NCBI GenBank assembly: GCA_963971285.1
Contig: OZ020257.1
Location: forward strand, 14,646,602-14,710,601
DNA: 64,000 nucleotides
Reading direction: 5' to 3'
Source: Astropecten irregularis
Taxonomy: Eukaryota; Echinodermata; Asteroidea; Paxillosida; Astropectinidae
Part shown: piece by piece, positions 47,401 to 55,928 of the stretch
Layout of the letters: each line of letters starts with the position of its first letter
Numbering within the stretch: position 1 is the first letter of the stretch
Notes under the pieces: generated by a model
Told to the model about the DNA's origin: nothing
Seen by the model: the letters and a program-made list of their open reading frames with translations, nothing else
Databases searched by the model: none
Position numbers and translations under genes: made by a program

Positions 47401-49684
47401 GAGCGAAGAAAAACCATTCATCGTTCAATCATTCGCATCACTTTATCTGTAGGGGCCTCAAAACCAGTGAAAGAAGAATGTCTTTGAGCTGCTGATGGGT
47501 TGCCTTTGCGTATAGTGTAGTCGGTGGCACGGAAAACAAAATGACTTGTGTGATAAAGACCTTTGGGTCAGTGTACCACGTTTTGTCAACAATACAACAA
47601 GGAAACCAATAGTGACCGGGATCATCATGGTATGATTTTATTACTCGCACCTTACGAAGTAGCCTCAGTCGACCAAGCCTACAGCTGCATTTTGAAGGGT
47701 TTGGCTGGCTCGGAAAAATTATTATGAAGTCCAAGGGTTGCTAGTAATAGGTTTATGACGGTTCGTTACAGATGGTGTGGGTGGGCGGTACATTGCGTCC
47801 CTTTTCACATGCCCCTCGTTTCCTGCTCTCGAATTTAACCCGACCGAGGCTGCTTGGTAGCAAAGAGAATCAAAACAAGATGCCTAAAATGTATGCCACC
47901 CTGATTGCACACCAATTCTTCTGAATTTCATTCCGAACCGATTTTGCTCACCAATGAAGCAATTTTGATAAATTTCCGAAAAGTGACCCAAGGAGCAGAG
48001 GAACTATAAAGGTTATCCAGATTAAGACATCTCAGAAAGATATTATGTTAGAGTTCCATGCGGTACAAGTTGTAGCAGACAGTTTGAAAAACCTAAATAC
48101 AAACCACAACAACATCATCGAGAGAAACAAAAAAATTTGCAATGATAATTATGCCGGTTTCTTGTGTGGCTAAAAGGACACTCCGTATTTAATGTCTGGT
48201 CCCTAGACTACACACCATATACGAGCCGTGTTTGAAGCTGCTGCGCCCGACTACAGTTGTCTTTTGCAGTGGCGTAATGCAAATGGAACCGACCGAAAGT
48301 TTAAAGTGTGCTATCGGAAACGTGTTGTTTCGAGCCATAAATGTCCGTAAAAACACGGATTAACAACGACACAATGTTACCGTCGAGGGAGTAACTTCAG
48401 GTTAATATCTCGTCTGGAAATGAATGCCCAACTGTATTCAACTTTCATTGCAACTTCCGATATGTAAAGTCAGCAAATGTTGCAGACGGTCCCCCATGAC
48501 TGTACACAGTCTACGGGGAGTCACATGTATGTCGATACGGGGGGATTACGAGTTTTGAAACAAATGTTTAGTGGTATAAACTGTGTAACTGCAACATTTT
48601 TCTGTCTAGAATTCATGTAGGAAACATTGTACATGTACTTAAATTTTAATACCTGTACATTCTCAACATCGACTGTAATTGGAATATGACAAATTTTTCG
48701 GCATTCCTAGATTTAAATTTTATTTCCTCCAAGACAAGAGTTAACTTATTTGATGCAAGTCATGATGAACTTCAATCTCAGGAGTGAAAACTGGTGTAGC
48801 TTATCTAAAAAGTGAGATTTTCAGGTTTTTTTTTACCTACAACACTTCGAATGCAGCGGTAGCCATTTTTATCAAAACGCCCTCTGTTGGTCCCATAGGT
48901 TTGTGCACAAGTGATGGCCGTCAGTGGAATTCTTTCCCCACTCTGTTAGTCTGGTAGTGGTACCCACGGCCAAACCGATGAAGAGTCATATTTAGGTCAG
49001 TTACTTTACTGTAGAAGTTGCTGGGAATGGACTAATGTCCAGGAACACCCTTTTTTCTCTCTCTCCGAAAAAAGAACTCAGAAGGAAACTAACAAAAACA
49101 AAAATGGTTTACGATCACTCCTTTTGTTAGAATTTTGGTTACCGGTAAATATTTTTCTTTTGAACAAAAAGGCTGTTTTCCACTCTTAAGTTTAATTGGT
49201 GCAGGTATTAAATGAAGTGAAATCTTATCTTTGTGTCAAATTTAAATACATTTTGAATTACATCATTTATTGACTAGATCATGATGTGATGTGACCATAT
49301 ATTGAAGTACAGTGTTCCAAGAAAATCAGACATCGTTTTGCAATGTCGTGTTGTTCGGTTTGAGGATTGACCAATGTCAAAGTTTTGTCTTTTCTGCCTT
49401 CTCCTAAACCAGGTCCCTGTCTTCAGTCCATGCGCTTCGTACCAGACCAGACGGGCTCGGCGATTGGCACCTGTCAGAGGAGACCAAACGCTACTGCAAC
49501 TCACAGACCTGGCTCAGCATGCGCCAGCGGAAACTCTGTGAGCTGCACACCGATCTCATCCCCAGCTTGACGGATGGAATCCTGGCCGGCATCGGTCAGT
49601 GCAAACGCAACTTCAAGGAACGACGTTGGAATTGCCCGGTCAGCAATGTGACTGCCATCTTTGGACCCAGTCGGCTGAGAACAA
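35323..49684 (+). CDS. Wnt: Wnt ligand, 5' part (two coding exons; continues beyond the window)
   Basis: Exons 35323-35405 and 49413-49684 join in frame through a Trp codon (TG|G) to give the first 118 residues of a secreted Wnt glycoprotein, a Frizzled/LRP ligand. Residues 1-35 form a signal peptide: basic WRK, hydrophobic LHLLHILVAML, then WSLSSVHA, a good cleavage end. Mature sequence includes C56, LSMRQRKLC (C70), C91, the hallmark RRWNC (98-102, C102), an N-glycosylation site N106-V-T and IFG (110-112). It ends one base into a codon, where the GxRE(T/S)AF block of Wnts should begin. I could not find that next exon in the remaining 14.3 kb. The subfamily is unresolved: RRWNC-P and NVTAIFG recall Wnt3, Wnt5 or WntA, and LIPSLTDG recalls Wnt16. 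The two cysteines before RRWNC argue against Wnt8. Confidence 0.88.
35763..35898 (+). repeat. dispersed repeat, inverted partner of 37538-37720
   Basis: Shares GAACTTGCTATGTA, AACTTCATACTTT, CAGATTCATGGGCAAAAATA and TATTTTCAAATCTATTC, in order, with the complement of 37538-37720. About 50 bases are missing between the third and fourth blocks in this copy. Confidence 0.75.
36745..37071. mobile_element. TTAA-flanked MITE family, copy 2 (decayed ends)
   Basis: Aligns with the element at 4140-4497 through AACAGAAATGTT, GAAGATGGTGCTGGTA, AAATCAAAACCATTCTTTAT, TATTTTCTCGTGA, GGATCAGACAAAGTGTGAGT and CAATCATGTA. Both terminal repeats are lost or diverged. Confidence 0.7.
37538..37720 (-). repeat. 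dispersed repeat, inverted partner of 35763-35898
   Basis: The complement matches the upstream copy over about 130 bases with one extra internal segment. With about 1.6 kb between them, the two copies could fold into a long hairpin in the Wnt pre-mRNA. Confidence 0.75.
38682..38703 (+). repeat. AG microsatellite
   Basis: Uninterrupted AG dinucleotide run of about 11 units. Confidence 0.9.
40184..40375. repeat. GGTTAC/GTAACC-rich cluster
   Basis: About 190 bases contain over a dozen GGTTA, GTTAC, GTAAC or TAACC half sites in both orientations, mostly 10-20 bases apart (for example GGTAACTTGGGGTTACC). The cluster fades at its right end into TTACCCTTGGTTTACCC. It is either a degenerate tandem repeat or a dense array of one factor's binding sites. 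Confidence 0.6.
41131..41297 (+). other. coding-like open segment of unknown origin
   Basis: The frame ending at 41297 reads IAESPNPVDPRVVAEVLDLS, then an acidic and Val/Ser/Pro-rich stretch, with protein-like composition and balanced codon use. I do not recognise it, and no clear start or splice sites frame it. It may be a fragment of a captured or transposon-derived gene inside the Wnt intron, or chance. Confidence 0.2.
41314..41554. mobile_element. GGCCAATTTC MITE, copy 1 (both ends present)
   Basis: Inverted ends GGCCAATTTCATAGAGCTGC and the complement of GCAGCTCTATGAAATTGGCT match almost perfectly. CCAGG on both sides may be a 5-base target duplication. The interior is AT-rich with GCTTAAGCA near both ends. 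I associate this terminal sequence with repeats abundant in echinoderm genomes. Confidence 0.8.
42413..42577. mobile_element. GGCCAATTTC MITE, copy 2
   Basis: The left end GGGGCCAATTTCATAGAGC and the following GCTTAAGCA match copy 1. The right end is reduced to GGATTGGCTGCC, directly beside the AAGTCCAGTGCGGAC array. Confidence 0.7.
42582..42990. repeat. AAGTCCAGTGCGGAC module array with inverted ends
   Basis: Six copies of AAGTCCAGTGCGGAC (one with an extra A), at 42582, 42612 (inverted), 42671, 42792, 42900 and 42976. Between them CCCGAG and TTTACCC or GGGTAA recur. From 42607 to about 42994 the block has inverted ends: GCCCTGTCCGCACTGGAC on the left and its complement on the right. This suggests a transposable element preceded by the end of another copy. 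No coding frame. Superfamily not recognised. Confidence 0.65.
44064..44296. mobile_element. GGCCAATTTC MITE, copy 3 (left end decayed)
   Basis: The right end GCTTAACAGTTTTATGAAAT followed by TGGCTC and an internal TTTGCTTAGCACAAAA match copies 1 and 2. The left terminus has diverged. Confidence 0.55.
44611..44690 (+). ncRNA. hammerhead-like structured repeat (probable relic)
   Basis: CTGAGGA (fits CUGANGA), then a perfect 7-base hairpin CGACTAG/CTAGTCG with loop AGCACA, then AAACGTC. A second perfect hairpin, GGTCCT-TTTC-AGGACC, follows 20 bases on. GTCCTGA at the start can also pair with TCAGGAC in the second hairpin. This resembles the minimal type I hammerheads of Penelope-like elements, but the stem II register consumes a core G, so activity is doubtful. 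It is probably a fossil of a retroelement terminus. Confidence 0.4.
45342..45546 (-). other. possible minus-strand exon of unknown function
   Basis: Read on the minus strand, TTCTGTTTTCAG at 45558-45547 is a good acceptor. The frame that follows reads LERLCGMRAGREASGYGTD, then VYGLNTNDNTVLTFIDPGR, and ends at a stop at 45342-45344. Composition and codon use look protein-like. A second protein-like stretch (QYFVRANDPVSGWPANT) lies upstream on the same strand at about 45670-45735. I recognise neither. Confidence 0.25.
46561..46614 (-). tRNA. tRNA-like sequence lacking an anticodon arm
   Basis: The complement holds an A box (TAGCTCAGTTGGTAG, 46593-46607) and a B box (GGTTCGAATCC, 46572-46582). 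GGCTGG can pair with CCAGTC as an acceptor stem and GACTG with CGGTC as a T stem, but only about 10 bases separate the D and T regions, so there is no anticodon arm. It is not a functional tRNA gene. It is a shrunken tRNA gene or the head of a tRNA-derived SINE. Confidence 0.6.
47245..47304 (-). repeat. dispersed GAAACG hairpin repeat, copy 3 (best preserved)
   Basis: The complement reads AACGTTTGAGAAAGATCC, a short loop, GGATC, then GAAACGTCAGG. ACGTTT can pair with AAACGT and ATCC with GGAT. The order of parts mirrors a hammerhead core with two substitutions in CUGANGA. Confidence 0.55.
49413..49684 (+). CDS. Wnt: Wnt coding exon 2 (first conserved Wnt block)
   Basis: 272 bases. The acceptor CTTCTCCTAAACCAG ends at 49412 and the donor is ACAA|GTAAGT at 49685. 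It encodes residues 28-118, including the RRWNC signature. Its size and the position of its 3' end, just before the RE(T/S)AF block, match the second coding exon of many metazoan Wnt genes. Confidence 0.92.
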
Positions 49685-52432
49685 GTAAGTTTCAACTTAT
49701 AAACTCGGATATTTCAGAAGAATTGCAGTTTGCACTGAAGATAATGCACTGTAATAAGATGGCCCTAAAGGGACATCATAAATGGCAAGAAAATGCACAA
49801 TAGTTTCAACATACATGTATAAAGGTATATCACAAATAGCATTTTTACCAAAAGAGAGGGCGCTTCTGCAAAGCATTGTTGGATACTTCTTGGTCCATCT
49901 GCATATATTCACGTGACACAGTGCACAAAAGGTTTTCCTAGCAGCGCTGTTTTTGCCCAGGAAATGTTGGTAAAATGTATGGGAAATTTATCCATTCAAC
50001 TCCAGTGCTGCTCATGTATGACTTGAATTGGATGAATTGCCAGAATTGGACATGATTTTGAGATCTTAGGTTGATGCTGGATACGGAGTCTAGCACTCAC
50101 ACTTCAAACTGGCTGTGTAATTTGAATATTGAGACGTTTGGCATCGTTGGTATAGTATTCAAGGCTGTTACTGAAGCAAGAAAGATTAATTGCTGTTCAC
50201 AAGCCCCAAAGCTCAACTTCCCACAAGCCCATCCAGCAATATTTTACCAGGAGTGTCCTTGCGGTTTGCATTGCTACAGTGTGAATTCATAGGCATTCTG
50301 ATTCTTTGGAGGGAAAACGGAATAAATCAACTTGCCCCCCCTCCAAGTCGTCTTGTGATTCTGTCACTCTTGGCAGGCCAGGACACCTAGCATAGCTATA
50401 ATTCTTCGCATTCTGTAAAAAAAAACCCCAAAACACTGGCTTGTAGGCCAACAGTTTTTTAATTGTCATTGATGAATCTGTGTTTTGTTTTTCTCGCGGG
50501 TTGTCACCACCAGGGTTCTTGCTTCTGACTTGTTCAGTACAATCTACAGTATGTAGCACCAGACAGTAACATGCTAGCTCATTCTGTCATCTGAAGAGAA
50601 GTTGAGTCTTTTGGCAGTTTAACCCAAAAGTCTCCCAAACCTGCCTAAATTCATCTCTTTGTATTAGGGACTTTTGAAGGACAGTAAGTTTGTAGGCCTA
50701 TAGCCTAGGTAGTAAATTTACTAATGAAATCATCTTGGCAAACCCTTACCAATAACCACAGCTTCCCACCAGACCCATAAAAATATGCGTCTCTGAATCC
50801 ACATTCTTCATCATAAACTTCCTTGTCATAAAATCCTAGGTCACGACAGCTCCATAAATGAGGATATCCCAGTAATAGTAGGCCTATACTGACTTTTTTT
50901 AATGTAACTGTGACGTTTTTCCAACGATTCATTCCTGAATTTAATTGTTTTATTTTTGATGGGTGACTCATGGCGGGTTGCTTTAGACTGGGAGTGCCTC
51001 GGAAGAGGGTAAGGCTAGTCTTGATGTGCCCGCTCAGAGGGATCATTCCGTGTTCTCATTTCACTCAGTGTGGTTTGGGTTTATGTCCCAGTCATGTCTA
51101 CTTCCTGCCTCTATATCCATCGCCCCCCTCCTCCCCTCCTTCGTCGTTTTTATTATAATCAAATTTTCTTTTTGTGTGTTTGATCAGGTGCGTCTCAAGC
51201 AAACACTCCGTAGAAAATGTGGCAGTAATGTTTGTTTTATATGGCCAATTTGCATTTGATTCGTTGTTTGAGACAGGTGGGAGAAACTGGGCATAGATGT
51301 GGAGCCAATCCATAGCTCACTGTCAAAGTTTTTTTTAGGTTACCAGCACAAGTTGATGTTCTAGTTGATATGATTAGTTTGTCTGGTGATCTGCTCCAGC
51401 TCCACAGTATGGAAGCTTGGTCGTCCCTCCTTGTTGGCAAGAACCATTTTTTTCCTCAGCTTTGAGGGCCAAATTGTCTGTGTTCATCTTGGCCAGCTAG
51501 TGGTCACAGAGGTTGGTGTCAAGTTTTGCGAGGAGGATGTGTCAGACATAAGGTGGATCTGGATAGAGGGCACTTGGTACATCATCTTGACCATGTATCA
51601 TACAATGGTCATTGGACCACAAGTGGTCGAAAGCTTGTCCAGCTATTCAAAGGCATCTTCTATTGTCTTATCCCATTCATATCTCTGGAAATATTTGAGG
51701 TTTTGACTAATGAAGGAAGACGGCACCCCAATAACTTGCTGAAACATTGAGTTGACACCAGTTTCTTTCAACAACTACACTTACTCTTGGTATATACACA
51801 GCATGGTGTTGCAGAGCAATTGCCAACCACTGTAGTCAAACAAAGCATGCTATACTCCTCTAGACAGATTTATTGTACAAATTCCTTCATGTACACGTAA
51901 GGTGTTTTCACCTAAAGAAGTCAATAAAATACGTGTTTCAACAGGTAGTCCGTAGTTTCCATAAATCTTATATGGCTTGCATAGTTTATTCTTTATGTTC
52001 ATGTACTTTTATCAGATGCTCTTAAAATAACATTATAAACATATTTACATGCGATGAAGGTCACAAGATCAGAGACTGGGGGTCCAGAGCCGTGTGAAAA
52101 TGAAATATTTGAAATTAATGTAGCGAAACACACCCCAAATTCCATCCAGCTCCTACCCTTTTACGCATATTTTCTTTCACCCTCTTCATTGAGCCTCGTA
52201 AATTATTGAAGCAAATTGTATTTAAGCTGACCGGTTGTCCTTTGATGGGAAAATCCTTAAATAACATTGTCATTTTGTCCACATTTAGCAAAACAATCTT
52301 AGAAACTTGAATTTATGTGAAAGTAGTTGCCGGTTCTAAATGTCTTTCAACTTCCATCAAAGACTGGAGGAGCGTCATGAAATTGACTCTAAGGAAGGGA
52401 ATAGAGAGACCCCATGAACTAAATATGTTACA

Positions 52433-52610
52433 TAGGGCGTTTACGAAACAGAGGCTCAGTCTCCAGCTCTGTCATTCATGAAGCTGAAGCTCTGTTTTCC
52501 TTTTTAAACCAGAGAACCGCAGCCAAAAGGCTTTATTTTGATACCCGTTATTTCAGAATGGATTCACGAAATGGAGCCGGAGCCTGAGCCTCCATTTCAT
52601 AAGACCCCTA
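52433..52610. mobile_element. hAT-like MITE with TAGGG ends
   Basis: A 178-base element. The left end begins TAGGGCGTTTACGAAAC and the right end read inward begins TAGGGGTCTTATGAAAT. Both continue into GAGGCTCAG and CTCC, giving inverted repeats of about 36 bases. No coding capacity. Confidence 0.7.
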
Positions 52611-54449
52611 ACTGTGCCTGATAATGTATGTTGATGCTCAGTCTCAGTTTGCAACCAGAATGACACACTGCCAATGTGTGTGTGCTCAGCCTGTGTTGTC
52701 CATTGACGAACAATCACATGATTCCCGAAGTTGTTTTGACCAGTTGGATTTGATAATTGCCTTTGATAGAAGATCTTTATGAGAACTAATGTTTCACTCC
52801 ATGCCAGTAAACATTAGCTGGAAAACAGATTTAAATGGATACATTTGGTTACAATTTAGATTCTCGTTTTCCCTGTTCGTTTCTTTGTTAGCTTTAGCAA
52901 GAAACATGTTTGATCAACTTATTGCATACCTAGTCAGCAGGAGTAGCCTTCTAGCAGTAAATGGACCATTGTAAGGTTTTTAACTTTGATTCACCCACTC
53001 TGTGTTTGTAGGGGAATTAAATCTCCATTTGCCGGATGCATTCACTGGTTAGAGAAAGATCCCCCTCCATTTGATTTTCCCTGAGATTCCATTGAGACAA
53101 GAAGACAACATCATGTCAGGGTGACAGTTGAAAGACAAGCTGTTGCTTATTGGCAGGACAGGCCATTTGTCAATTGGCCAACAGGGAGGCTCTTGGCTTG
53201 AATCAGGCCTTCAGTGATTCAGGGCTGCCTGTTCTCCCTGTAGATGTCTCTCTTGAGACACATCAGGACTGAGGTGGGAGGTTTGATGACAGAACAATGA
53301 GAGGGGAGGAGTAGCTTTTAGCAGGATTAGCCCTGAAGGAGGCCATGCAGGCAGTACTAACTAGGAGGTAAACTCTTATTTTGAGGATTAGATGGATTGA
53401 GGGAATGATAGATGGAGGCAGACACAAAGGTCTTTCCTTCCTTTTAGGAGTTAGGGTTGCTGTGGTCAGTCTGACCAGTCCTAGGGGACCTCTTATAGAT
53501 GAGGCTTGGATTGTTTGATGTCCCTCTGAGGGATTATGACCTCCCTTTGATGTATACAAATTACAAATACATGAGCCTGTACTGGGAATTTGAAGTATAC
53601 ATCATTTCTTCCATGGTGCTTTTAGTTTGGGTCTTGGGTACTTTAGTTCATTTTTTTATTTCAAAGAGATACATGCACCTTCATCGGCCACATTTTAAGA
53701 AGGTGTATCCTGAGACAAAATTAGTTGGAAGATAAGTGTCTGCCTCTCACTCCTCAGCTCTATGTCAACATTCTTTATCCTTAAAGCCGCTAATGCTTAG
53801 TACAAGATTTTTTTCATTTAAGTGCATTCTCTTTGATGGCTTTTGAAGGCGATCAAGAAACCACGATGGCATTACGGCAGAGGGCTGAAAATGGCAATGC
53901 CCGACTGTCTAGGTGGTAAAACTGGCAATTTAGAGAGTTTGACTGGAACACAAAAACACTGTGTGGGACATGTCAAGATTATCTCTCTTTGCTTCCTCCC
54001 TGAAAAAAAAAAATACAGAGAAAAGAGAGCAAACCAACATTTAGAATCAAGACAGGGATCGTTCTGATGGACGTAGGATTAGTTTCGGATTAAAGAAATC
54101 TGTAAGAGTTGCAATTGCATTCCGCTTCAGTGCCAGTTGACGGGGAAACAAGCAGAAATCAGTGTGTTGAGGTGGAAATCTCCTCCGTGAATAGGGGGTG
54201 GGTGGATCACTGGATCTCAAGTAAGCAAACATCCATTCTTGGGAGGTTTTTCGCTGAAAAGGTTTTAAATAGATCCACCAACAGAACAAGGGAATGTGGA
54301 TTTATGGATGGCAGGGTGAAAGGAAGTGGGACTGAAAAGAGTACACAATCAGCAGAACCTCGGGAGGAACAAGGACTCGGAGGAACAAGGACTCGGGGAG
54401 TATGGGAAGCAGGGCGGTGTAAGTGATAGCCCAGGTAGCTCAGCATCAC

Positions 54450-55034
54450 CTTGATAGCCCTATAGCCATTGCCTCAGTGGCCTTAGCCATTGCATCATTC
54501 CCTTGGTGGCCCTGGACATTGCCTTGATGGCCCTTGTCATTGCATTGGTGTCCCTGGTCATTGGTCAATGCCTTGATGGTCCATGCCATTGCCTTGGTGT
54601 CCCTGGTCAGTGGTCATTGCCTTGGTGTCCCTGGCCATTGCCTTGTTTCTTCTGGTCATTGCCTTGATGGTCCTTGCCATTGCCTTGGTGTCCCTGGTCA
54701 GTGGTCATTGCCTTGGTGGTCCTTGCCATTGCCTTGGTGTCCTTGGTCATTGCCTCGGTGGCCCTTGCCATTGCTTTGGTGTCCCTGGGTCAGTGGTCAT
54801 TGCCTTAGTGGCCCTTGCCATTGCCTTGGTGTCCCTGGTCAGTGGTCATTGCCTCGGTGGCCCTTGCCATTGCCTTGGTGGTCCCTGCCATTGCCTTGGT
54901 GTCCCTGGTCAGTGGTCATTGCCTTAGTGGCCCTTGCCATTGCCTTGGTGTCCATGTGTCAGTGGTCATTGCCTTGGTGGCCCTTGCCATTGCATTGGTG
55001 TCCCTGGCCATTGCCTTGTTTCTTCTGGTCATTT
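54450..55034 (+). repeat. minisatellite with 21-base unit and higher-order structure
   Basis: Tandem variants of CATTGCCTTGGTGTCCCTGG over about 585 bases. A longer marker, CAGTGGTCATTGCC, recurs at 54608, 54699, 54791, 54840, 54910 and 54960. Its spacings (91, 92, 49, 70, 50) equal a 49-50 base unit plus zero, one or two 21-base units. The unit is a multiple of three and lacks stops, so long + strand frames arise in all three phases; these are by-products, not genes. Confidence 0.9.
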
Positions 55035-55906
55035 TCTGTGAAAATGTCCCCTTCCAACTGAGATTGAGCAACAGTTCCTGGGGCTGAAGGGTGAAGGAAA
55101 ATCCAAGTGAACTCCTGAAGTTAACTTTGATGTCAGAGTCGAATTGGTGATCAAGAAAGCAGTCTGTTTTCTTGGTTTGCATTTCAGAAAGAGAAACTGT
55201 TTTCAGTTTTAAGTAAAGCAACGAAGAAGAAGACTTGTCAGCAAGTGTTTTCATTTTCCTCCTGAGGGTTTGAAATCTCTCTTAGGGGATATACATTGAC
55301 TTGCATACGTGTACTAGACATGCTGTCCCCTAGGTGACTTACATACATGTACAACCTTTACCCCGTCTGTCAGTCCTGGATTGTGGTTTAACACTTGATA
55401 TCCCAAAATATATGCAATAATTCTCAAACTTGCAATGCAATTTTTGGTCCTGCATGAACGTAATTCGGTGCCTGGGGGCCATCTATCTCGGTGTACGCTC
55501 GCTCAGGTCATCCATGGAGAAAGCCAGACTGTAGCATGTATGGAGTATTTTCTTATGCGGCAGGTGCAGGAAGGATGTTGTGAACTTCCTTGGAGGAGTG
55601 AGATAAAATTTGTAGGATTGCGGTTTGAGGCCTGCATTACTGTCTCAACCCCCCTCCCTCCCTCCTTGGCTCCCTCCGCTGTAATTCTGGTCTGCTGGGC
55701 TCAGATTTCACTAAACTATATCAGTTTGGAAACATACACTGATCACCACCGGGGTTTCAATTCAGAAAAACCTGTCAGATAAGTAATTGTCGTCTAATTT
55801 GATGAAATCCCCCACCCCAAACATAAGGCAGGAGATATGTGAGGTTGGAGTGAATTAGGTCGTGGTTGTATTCATACTTTTTGACGAGAATGCATACCTT
55901 TTTATG

Positions 55907-55928
55907 AGTACTGTACAAGTACAGTACT
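55907..55928. repeat. perfect palindrome in an AGTA-rich patch
   Basis: Arms AGTACTGTAC and GTACAGTACT separated by AA, followed by further AGTATGAGTA variants to about 55978. Confidence 0.8.

Larger units (their letters stand above)
35406..49412 (+). other. Wnt intron 1 (14007 bases)
   Basis: GT-AG intron in phase 2. It is CpG-dense by eye and the most repeat-rich part of the window: paired inverted repeats, the TTAA element copy, the GGTTAC cluster, three copies of a GGCCAATTTC MITE, the AAGTCCAGTGCGGAC array, two hammerhead-like hairpins and a tRNA-like sequence. Possible coding fragments at 41131-41297 and on the minus strand at 45342-45546 are listed separately. Confidence 0.75.

Noticed and set aside
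54534-55087. Three overlapping open frames of GHCLGVP- or ALVSLVI-like repeats
   Set aside because: They are translations of the 21-base minisatellite in its three phases.
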